Below, piece by piece: positions 1-4,068 of a DNA stretch of 9,947 nt (its first letter is position 1; each line of letters begins with the position of its first letter). A program made the translations under genes and the position numbers. The stretch is taken from contig CALJIH010000134.1 in NCBI GenBank assembly GCA_937974135.1, positions 1 through 9,947 of the forward strand. The letters run 5' to 3'. The notes under the pieces are model-generated. The model was not told the DNA's origin. It made no database searches and saw only the letters and a list, made by a program, of their open reading frames with translations. This stretch comes from an uncultured Cocleimonas sp. (lineage in GTDB: Bacteria; Pseudomonadota; Gammaproteobacteria; Thiotrichales; Thiotrichaceae).

Positions 1-1
1 G

Positions 2-130
2 CCGGGTGATAACGTTAAGATGACAGTTACCCTAATTAATCCGATTGCAATGGATGATGGTTTACGTTTTGCAATCCGTGAAGGTGGTCGTACAGTAGGT
101 GCGGGCGTCGTTGCTAAAATTATCGAATAA
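2..130 (+). CDS. tuf: Elongation factor Tu, C-terminal 42 residues (5' end outside window)
   Basis: EF-Tu is the cytoplasmic GTPase that brings aminoacyl-tRNA to the ribosome. Only the end of beta-barrel domain 3 is present. The frame starting at base 2 reads PGDNVKMTVTLINPIAMDDG, then the GLRFAIREGGRTVGAGVV segment, and ends in AKIIE before TAA at 128-130. This is the almost invariant EF-Tu C-terminus; in E. coli it ends AKVLG. The position just upstream of tRNA-Trp, secE and nusG matches the tufB copy of many gammaproteobacteria. No GC-rich terminator directly follows the stop, so read-through into the tRNA/secE region is possible. The GTPase domain lies outside the window and cannot be judged. 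Whether a second tuf copy exists cannot be told from here. Confidence 0.96.
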   Translation, partial: PGDNVKMTVTLINPIAMDDGLRFAIREGGRTVGAGVVAKIIE

Positions 131-171
131 TACTGAATAGAATAATTCGTAAAATTAGACCGCGGATTAGA

Positions 172-199
172 TTGTGTAATTAGAACTTTCTGTTATACT
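172..199 (+). promoter_or_regulatory. Predicted sigma70 promoter for tRNA-Trp (and perhaps secE-nusG)
   Basis: A TTGTGT -35-like hexamer (172-177) lies 16 nt before a TATACT -10 hexamer (194-199). The -10 is preceded by TG at 191-192, giving an extended -10 element. The bases after it are TCCGCG, a GC-rich discriminator of the kind found at stable-RNA promoters under stringent control. Transcription would start near 206-208, about 90 nt before the tRNA. The -35 match is weak (3 of 6) and the call rests on sequence alone. Confidence 0.5.
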
Positions 200-212
200 T
201 CCGCGTCCTTTT

Positions 213-255
213 AGAGAGCGAAGAGTGATTACTTTGTAATTGTTCTTCGTTCTTT
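213..255 (+). other. Long RNA hairpin, 20-bp stem, between the promoter and tRNA-Trp
   Basis: Bases 213-232 pair with 236-255 around a TTT loop, giving 20 consecutive pairs of which five are G-U. The base of the 3' arm runs into a short T tract (253-256). It begins about 7 nt after the predicted transcription start. It could be an RNase III-type processing or stability element, an attenuator, or the tuf terminator. The AT-rich, wobble-rich stem and short T run make a strong terminator unlikely. Confidence 0.6.
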
Positions 256-295
256 TATTGTTTCAGAAACCTGGTTTTAACTTCGTTTACAAGCT

Positions 296-372
296 AGGCC
301 AGTAGCTCCAATTGGTAGAGCACCGGTTTCCAAAACCGATTGTTGGGGGTTCGAGTCCCTCCTGGCCTGCCA
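296..372 (+). tRNA. trpT: tRNA-Trp, anticodon CCA
   Basis: The cloverleaf was folded by hand. The acceptor stem AGGCCAG (296-302) pairs with CTGGCCT (362-368). The D stem is GCTC (305-308) with GAGC (318-321). The anticodon arm is 323-339 with loop TTCCAAA and anticodon CCA at 330-332. The T arm is GGGGG (345-349), loop TTCGAGT, CCCTC (357-361). Discriminator G369 is followed by an encoded CCA at 370-372. The sequence is close to E. coli tRNA-Trp, including A37-A38 and the G discriminator recognised by tryptophanyl-tRNA synthetase. The length is 77 nt because the D loop has one extra base. The first anticodon-stem pair is C323-A339, a mismatch where E. coli has C-G. The tRNA sits between tuf and secE. 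Confidence 0.97.
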
Positions 373-443
373 TTCTGAAACGCTGGAATTTTATTTACTT
401 TAGAAACGGATAGGTCACTTATTTAGGCCGAATAAATCAAAGT

Positions 444-821
444 ATGGCAACTAACTCAGAAACACAGGGATCAACTTTAGATACTATAAAGCTTTTGTTG
501 GCTTTAATAGTATTGATTTTAGGTATTTGGGGTTTCTATCATTTTGCTCAAGAGGCTCTTTTGTATAGGGTTTTGGGTATTTTGGCGGCTGTAGGTGTGG
601 CGATCGGAATTGCTGCTACTACTAGTAAAGGTAAGTCGCTTATCAGTTTCCTTGGGACCTCAAGGTCAGAAGTAAGAAAAATGGTGTGGCCCACTCGCGC
701 TGAGACCATGCAGACCACTTTGATGGTCTTTATTATGGTTGTGATTTTGGCTATTTTCTTGTGGTTTGTTGATATGTTTCTAGGGTTTGCAGTTAAATCT
801 TTGTTGGCGGTAGGTAGTTAG
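444..821 (+). CDS. secE: SecE, subunit of the SecYEG protein translocase
   Basis: SecE is an inner-membrane protein that clamps and stabilises the SecY channel. The 125-residue protein is the long three-helix form typical of gammaproteobacteria (E. coli 127). Membrane segments are visible at about residues 15-35, 39-59 and 91-120. Between the second and third is the conserved amphipathic and hinge motif SRSEVRKMVWPTRAET (73-88), the part of SecE essential for SecY contact. The ATG at 444 gives the expected length and the polar N-terminus MATNSETQG. The bases upstream (425-443) contain no good Shine-Dalgarno sequence, and TTATT (419-423) can pair with AATAA (431-435), so initiation may be modest. 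The stop is followed after one base by nusG, so the two are almost certainly cotranscribed and probably translationally coupled. Confidence 0.97.
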   Translation: MATNSETQGSTLDTIKLLLALIVLILGIWGFYHFAQEALLYRVLGILAAVGVAIGIAATTSKGKSLISFLGTSRSEVRKMVWPTRAETMQTTLMVFIMVVILAIFLWFVDMFLGFAVKSLLAVGS

Positions 822-822
822 T

Positions 823-1356
823 ATGGCTAAGCAGTGGTTTGTTGTTCATGCTTATTCTAATTATGAGATGCGTGTGCGTGAAGCATTAAAAGAGCGTATC
901 GAACGTTATGGTTTAGAAGAACATTTTGGTGAAATCCTTATCCCAACTGAAGAAGTTGTGGAGATGAGAGAAGGGCAAAAGAAAAAAAGTACAAGAAAGT
1001 TCTTCCCTGGTTATGTGCTTGTGGAAATGGATCTGAATGATGATAGCTGGCATTTGGTGAAAAATACACCACGTGTTCTAGGTTTTATTGGTGGAACCAG
1101 TGATAGGCCTGCTCCTATAACTGAAAAAGAAGCAAATGCGATCATGAATCGTATGGAAGAGGGTGTTGAGTCCCCTCGACCAAGAGTTTTATTTGAAGTT
1201 GGTGAAGTGGTTCGTGTAAATGACGGCCCGTTCAATGATTTCAATGGTGTGGTGGAAGAAGTTAACTATGAAAAGAGTACGATGCGTGTTGCAGTACAAA
1301 TTTTCGGTCGATCTACGCCGGTAGAGTTGGAGTTTTTTCAGGTTGAAAAAGCCTGA
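823..1356 (+). CDS. nusG: Transcription termination/antitermination factor NusG
   Basis: NusG binds the clamp of elongating RNA polymerase to suppress pausing. It links polymerase to Rho or to ribosomal protein S10. The 177 residues compare with 181 in E. coli and align nearly end to end. The N-terminal NGN domain (about 3-115) has the start QWFVVHAYSNYE and the core motif RKFFPGYVL (58-66), followed by a DSWHLVKNTPRVLGFIGGT segment. The KOW domain (about 126-177) contains VNDGPFNDFNG, and F137 and F140 match the S10/Rho contact phenylalanines of E. coli. ATG 823 lies one base after the secE stop. GGTAGG-like bases inside the end of secE may serve as ribosome binding site. It acts on the same polymerase whose beta and beta' subunits are encoded downstream. 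Confidence 0.98.
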   Translation: MAKQWFVVHAYSNYEMRVREALKERIERYGLEEHFGEILIPTEEVVEMREGQKKKSTRKFFPGYVLVEMDLNDDSWHLVKNTPRVLGFIGGTSDRPAPITEKEANAIMNRMEEGVESPRPRVLFEVGEVVRVNDGPFNDFNGVVEEVNYEKSTMRVAVQIFGRSTPVELEFFQVEKA

Positions 1357-1445
1357 TTTAAAGCAAGTGTTTTTTAAAATTAACGAGGAGTTTGAGGGGT
1401 CTTATTTAGGTCGCCAAAAACGTTTGAACTTGTGGAGATTTAGTT
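1357..1445 (+). promoter_or_regulatory. nusG-rplK spacer, probable rplK leader
   Basis: The 89-nt gap contains a purine-rich stretch GAGGAGTTTGAGGGG and a GGAG Shine-Dalgarno site at 1434-1437, 8 nt before the rplK ATG. In E. coli a promoter lies between nusG and rplK, and L1 represses translation by binding the rplK leader. This spacer is where both would be expected. A -10-like TAAAAT occurs at 1375-1380, but without a -35 hexamer at proper spacing. I could not identify the L1 target by eye, so this is a positional call only. Confidence 0.35.
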
Positions 1446-1880
1446 ATGGCTAAGAAAGTTGAGAGATATCTCAAGTTGCAAGTGCCCGCGGGTGCTGCTA
1501 ATCCAAGTCCACCTGTTGGTCCAGCTCTGGGTCAGGTTGGTCTTAATATTATGGAGTTTTGTAAGGCGTTTAATGCTGCTACACAAAATGTAGAGCAAAA
1601 CCTTCCAATTCCAGTTGTTATTACTGTTTACAATGATAAGAGCTTTACTTTTGTTACAAAGACGCCTCCAGCATCGGTTTTGTTAAAAAAGATTGCTGGT
1701 ATAGATAAAGGGAGTGGTGTTCCAAATATCAACAAGGTAGGTAAGGTTACGCGCGCTCAGTTAGAAGAAATTGCCAAGATGAAAGAGCCGGATTTAACCG
1801 CTGCTAGTATGGATGCTGCAGTAAGAACTATTGCTGGAAGTGCTCGTAGTATGGGTCTTGATGTAGAGGGTGTTGAATAA
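1446..1880 (+). CDS. rplK: Large-subunit ribosomal protein L11
   Basis: L11 (uL11) binds the GTPase-associated region of 23S rRNA at the base of the L7/L12 stalk. It is needed for RelA activation by uncharged tRNA. The 144 residues (E. coli 142) begin MAKKVERYLKLQVPAGAANP. The proline-rich N-terminal element PSPPVGPALGQ (20-30), where thiostrepton resistance changes map in other bacteria, is intact. The rRNA-binding C-terminal domain (about 72-144) has the TPPASVLLKKIAG, NINKVGKVT and AVRTIAGSARSMG segments. The start is supported by GGAG 8 nt upstream. The stop codon TAA shares its last A with the ATG of rplA, so L11 and L1 synthesis is coupled. Confidence 0.98.
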   Translation: MAKKVERYLKLQVPAGAANPSPPVGPALGQVGLNIMEFCKAFNAATQNVEQNLPIPVVITVYNDKSFTFVTKTPPASVLLKKIAGIDKGSGVPNINKVGKVTRAQLEEIAKMKEPDLTAASMDAAVRTIAGSARSMGLDVEGVE

Positions 1881-2575
1881 TGGCTAAGTTAAGTAAACGT
1901 CAAAAGTTAATTGCTGAAAAAATCAATGCCGATGAATTGTATGCCGTTGAAGATGCGTTTTCATTGTTGAAAGAATTGCCTCCTGCAAAGTTTACAGAAA
2001 GTGTGGATGTGAGTATTAACCTTGGTGTTGATGCGAAAAAATCAGATCAGGCGGTTCGTGGTTCAACGGTTTTACCAAACGGAACAGGGAAGACTGTTCG
2101 TGTCGCTGTTTTTACTCAAGGTGATAATGTTGAGGCAGCTAAAGCTGCAGGTGCTGATATTGTCGGTATGGATGATTTAGCTGAGGAAGTTAAAAAAGGC
2201 AATATGGATTTTGATGTTGTTATAGCTAGTCCGGATGCAATGCGTGTGGTTGGTCAGCTTGGTCAAGTTCTGGGTCCTCGGGGTTTAATGCCAAACCCAA
2301 AAGTTGGAACGGTTAGTGCTGATGTTGCTACTGCTGTAACTAACGCTAAAGGCGGGCAAGTGCGTTATAGAACTGATAAGGCCGGAATTATCCAATGTCG
2401 TATTGGTAACTTAGATTTTGATGCTAATGCATTGGTTGAAAATTTGAATGCATTGGTTGCTGATTTGGTTAAAGCGAAGCCTGCTTCTGCCAAAGGTGTT
2501 TATCTAAAGAAGATTTCAGTATCTAGTACTATGGGTGCTGGTCTAAGTGTGGATACTGCATCAGTTAAACATTAG
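1880..2575 (+). CDS. rplA: Large-subunit ribosomal protein L1
   Basis: L1 (uL1) forms the mobile L1 stalk that helps eject deacylated tRNA from the E site. In enteric bacteria it represses the rplKA mRNA. The length is 231 residues (E. coli 234). Domain I is built from both ends of the chain. Domain II in the middle holds the family signature GQLGQVLGPRGLMPNPKVGT (125-144). A KGGQVRYRTDKAGI segment follows, which belongs to the rRNA-binding face. The start overlaps the rplK stop as TAATG, leaving no room for a separate ribosome binding site outside rplK, which implies coupling. It is followed by the long rplJ leader. Composition matches its neighbours and nothing is truncated. Confidence 0.98.
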   Translation: MAKLSKRQKLIAEKINADELYAVEDAFSLLKELPPAKFTESVDVSINLGVDAKKSDQAVRGSTVLPNGTGKTVRVAVFTQGDNVEAAKAAGADIVGMDDLAEEVKKGNMDFDVVIASPDAMRVVGQLGQVLGPRGLMPNPKVGTVSADVATAVTNAKGGQVRYRTDKAGIIQCRIGNLDFDANALVENLNALVADLVKAKPASAKGVYLKKISVSSTMGAGLSVDTASVKH

Positions 2576-2595
2576 TGGGTTTTAATTAAAGAATT

Positions 2596-2612
2596 TGCAC
2601 GTTTTTTGTGCA
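2596..2612 (+). other. Small U-loop hairpin after rplA
   Basis: TGCAC (2596-2600) pairs with GTGCA (2608-2612) around a GTTTTTT loop, 20 nt after the rplA stop. A TTTTTA run follows at 2617-2622. The five-base-pair stem is too short to be a convincing terminator. It could be a minor processing or pause site, or chance. Confidence 0.25.
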
Positions 2613-2655
2613 TTGGTTTTTATGTGTTGAATGTAAAAACTAATTGATAGATATA

Positions 2656-2753
2656 CCTGGTTGTATGTCGTCAAAGACCGTAGGTGTGTTGGATGGTTTA
2701 TTTGTCTGATGCTTAATTTCCTGCGTAGATGGCGTAACCTGAATCAGTTGGTT
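2656..2753 (+). promoter_or_regulatory. L10 leader: autoregulatory L10-L12 binding RNA upstream of rplJ
   Basis: In E. coli, L10 bound to L7/L12 represses rplJL translation by binding a kink-turn RNA in the rplJ leader. The core is present here. GTCGTC (2667-2672) pairs with GATGGC (2728-2733), and GTAGG (2680-2684) pairs with CCTGC (2720-2724). Between the helices are AAAGACC and GTA, matching the GAAGACC and GTAGA internal loop of the E. coli leader. The block GCTTAATTTCCTGCGTAGA (2711-2729) is nearly identical to E. coli. A weak apical hairpin (2686-2694 with 2704-2712) replaces the E. coli stem-loop. GGTT (2659-2662) can pair with AACC (2736-2739) as an outer helix. The assignment rests on remembered family sequence and hand pairing. 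Confidence 0.88.
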
Positions 2754-2774
2754 CGGGGCACGTCGTTTGGGATG

Positions 2775-2790
2775 TTCTTGATGCTAAGAA
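2775..2790 (+). other. Hairpin in the distal rplJ leader
   Basis: TTCTT (2775-2779) pairs with AAGAA (2786-2790) around a GATGCT loop, roughly 50 nt before the rplJ start. The E. coli leader has a similar GCTAAGA sequence at the corresponding place. It may take part in the long-range folding that hides the rplJ ribosome binding site when repressed. The function is inferred. Confidence 0.3.
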
Positions 2791-2838
2791 TGTTTTGATT
2801 AAACGGTGGTTTTGCTGCCGAACAAAGAGGTAGATGTT

Positions 2839-3363
2839 GTGGCATTAACTTTAACAGAGAAAAAGAAGATCGTCTCTGAGGTTGCTGCAGTAGCTACAGA
2901 AGCTCATTCCGCGGTTGCTGCAGAGTATCACGGATTAAGCGTAGGTGAGATGACTGAATTGCGTGTAAAAGCGCGAGAAGGTGGTGTTTATTTACGTGTA
3001 GTAAAAAATAATTTGGCGAAACTTGCCCTTGCTGATACTGAATTTTCATGTATGAGCGATGGTTTTGTTGGTCCGTTGGTGTTGGCGTTTTCGCAAGAAG
3101 ACCCTGGTGCTGCGGCTCGCGTCTTAAAGGATTTTGCTAAAGAGCATGACAAGTTAGAAGTGAAGATGCTTTCTGTTGGTGGGCAACTTCTTGCTGCTTC
3201 TGAAATTGATCGTTTGGCTAAGTTGCCTACTCGTGATCAAGCTCTGGCTATTTTGGCTGGAACATTGAGGGCGCCGGTAGAGAAATTAGCTCGTACTATT
3301 AATGAAGTACCAGGAAAACTTGTGCGTACTGTTGCTGCTGTAAAGGACTCAAAGCCGGCTTAA
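2839..3363 (+). CDS. rplJ: Large-subunit ribosomal protein L10
   Basis: L10 (uL10) anchors the L7/L12 dimers to 23S rRNA at the stalk base and, as the L10-L12 complex, represses its own mRNA. From GTG 2839 the protein starts MALTLTEKKKIVSEV, matching the MALNLQDKQAIVAEV start of E. coli L10. GAGG at 2827-2830 lies 8 nt upstream. An in-frame GTG at 2806 would add 11 residues (VLLPNKEVDVV) with no homology and no ribosome binding site, so I rejected it. The length is 174 residues against 165 in E. coli. Conserved segments are MTELRVKAREGGVYLRVVKN, GFVGPLVLAFS, DPGAAARVLKDFAKEH and IDRLAKLPTRDQA. The C-terminal helix (about 143-174), which holds L7/L12 dimers, is longer than in E. coli. The number of dimers bound cannot be read directly. 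Confidence 0.95.
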   Translation: MALTLTEKKKIVSEVAAVATEAHSAVAAEYHGLSVGEMTELRVKAREGGVYLRVVKNNLAKLALADTEFSCMSDGFVGPLVLAFSQEDPGAAARVLKDFAKEHDKLEVKMLSVGGQLLAASEIDRLAKLPTRDQALAILAGTLRAPVEKLARTINEVPGKLVRTVAAVKDSKPA

Positions 3364-3403
3364 TGCTTGGTTGAGATAATTTGATTTTTTATTTATTTAT
3401 ATG

Positions 3404-3418
3404 GTCGCAATTTGCGAC
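3404..3418 (+). other. Perfect hairpin in the rplJ-rplL spacer
   Basis: GTCGCA (3404-3409) and TGCGAC (3413-3418) form a perfect 6-bp stem with a 3-base loop. It sits 15 nt before the rplL Shine-Dalgarno site. It follows an AT-rich run (3380-3402) that would leave it isolated. There is no T tract after it, so it is not a terminator. A role in keeping the rplL ribosome binding site open, or in mRNA cleavage, is inference. Confidence 0.45.
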
Positions 3419-3444
3419 AACTGATTTAGGTTTAGGAGAAAAAA

Positions 3445-3825
3445 ATGGCTGTTTCTAAAGATGATATTCTAGAAGCGATATCAAATATGAGTGTAATGGA
3501 GGTCGTGGAACTGATCTCTGATATGGAAGAAAAATTCGGTGTTTCTGCAGCTGCTGCTGTGGCTGCTGCACCTGCTGCTGGCGGTGATGCTGGTGGAGCT
3601 GCTGCTGCTGAACAAACTGAGTTTGACGTAGTAATGACTAGTTTTGGTGATAACAAAATTGCAGCAATTAAAGCTGTTCGTGGAATCACTGGTCTTGGTC
3701 TTAAAGAAGCAAAAGACATGGTAGAAGGCGCGCCTGCTACAGTTAAAGAAGGCGCTTCGAAAGATGAAGCAGAAGATGTTAAAAAGCAACTTGAAGAAGC
3801 TGGTGCTTCAGTAGAGTTGAAATAA
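3445..3825 (+). CDS. rplL: Large-subunit ribosomal protein L7/L12
   Basis: L7/L12 (bL12) is the multicopy stalk protein that recruits and activates translation GTPases. The 126 residues (E. coli 121) divide into three parts. The N-terminal dimerisation helices are at about 4-33. A flexible Ala/Gly hinge follows at 34-57, visible in the DNA as repeated GCTGCTGCT codons. The globular C-terminal domain is at 58-126. The factor-binding face is present in KIAAIKAVRGITGLGLKEAK (71-90), with the usual lysines, R79 and glycines. AGGAG at 3434-3438, 6 nt before the ATG, is the strongest ribosome binding site in the window. This fits the need for several copies per ribosome while L10 is needed once. 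The hinge is slightly longer than in E. coli. Confidence 0.98.
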   Translation: MAVSKDDILEAISNMSVMEVVELISDMEEKFGVSAAAAVAAAPAAGGDAGGAAAAEQTEFDVVMTSFGDNKIAAIKAVRGITGLGLKEAKDMVEGAPATVKEGASKDEAEDVKKQLEEAGASVELK

Positions 3826-3840
3826 TTATTTTTCATCTTG

Positions 3841-3860
3841 GAGAAGTTTTAGAGCTTCTC
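3841..3860 (+). other. Hairpin just after rplL
   Basis: GAGAAG (3841-3846) pairs with CTTCTC (3855-3860) around an 8-base loop, 15 nt after the rplL stop. An AATAAAA sequence follows but no T run, so it is not a + strand terminator. It may protect the 3' end of the abundant rplJL message or be a cleavage site. Confidence 0.4.
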
Positions 3861-3871
3861 AATAAAACAAT

Positions 3872-3904
3872 AGGCTGACAGTGGTTATTCACTGTCGGCC
3901 TTTT
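3872..3904 (+). terminator. Rho-independent terminator/attenuator between rplL and rpoB
   Basis: AGGCTGACAGTG (3872-3883) pairs with CACTGTCGGCCT (3890-3901), 12 pairs including one T-G, around a 6-base loop. It is followed by TTTTG (3901-3905). An attenuator at the same place in E. coli stops a large share of transcripts, so ribosomal proteins are made in excess over polymerase subunits. The T run here is only four bases, consistent with partial termination. No convincing promoter follows, so rpoBC should depend on read-through. Confidence 0.85.
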
Positions 3905-3970
3905 GTCGCTTAATCATTCGTGTTGTTTTGGTTGGGTGGTTTTGTCCGTATGTTGGACTAAGAATTTATT

Positions 3971-3996
3971 TGAGATGGTGTGTTTTTGCCATCTTA
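3971..3996 (+). other. Second hairpin in the rplL-rpoB spacer
   Basis: TGAGATGG (3971-3978) pairs with CCATCTTA (3989-3996), including one G-T, around a 10-base loop. It lies between the attenuator and rpoB. In E. coli an RNase III cleavage site lies in this spacer, and this stem is a candidate counterpart. A smaller GTCC/GGAC stem (3944-3947 with 3955-3958) precedes it. Confidence 0.4.
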
Positions 3997-4068
3997 GAGT
4001 TATGTAATGCAGGCGTTGTTAGGCGTTTGTAGTATTTAAACTGAACTGGTTTCAGAAGAGGAATTAAG

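Noticed and set aside
425..429. AGGCC before secE could pair with GGCCT of the tRNA acceptor stem
   Set aside because: Five bases is within chance, and the mature tRNA fold is far more stable.
1011..1244. 77-codon open frame on the - strand inside nusG
   Set aside because: It is antisense to the conserved NGN/KOW sequence and has no homology or start context.
2627..2655. Possible rplJ promoter: TTGAAT with GATATA 17 nt later
   Set aside because: The -10 match is poor (3 of 6), and the start would fall inside or at the edge of the L10 leader outer helix. A separate rplJ promoter may exist but this is not convincing.
3432..3836. A 134-codon open frame on the - strand covering nearly all of rplL, and a second - strand frame at 3481-3789
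   Set aside because: Their low-complexity Ser/Ala-rich and Cys/Ser-rich sequences are the antisense of the Ala/Gly hinge and GCT-rich codons of L7/L12. Neither has homology or a ribosome binding site.
3942..3970. Possible promoter for rpoB: TTGTCC, 17-nt spacer, TTTATT
   Set aside because: Only 4 of 6 matches in each hexamer, in an AT-rich spacer where such matches are common. Read-through of the attenuator explains rpoBC expression well enough.
545..4068. Search for CRISPR arrays, insertion sequences, toxin-antitoxin genes or phage genes in the window
   Set aside because: No spaced repeats, transposase or terminal inverted repeats were seen. Every substantial open region belongs to a known core gene.
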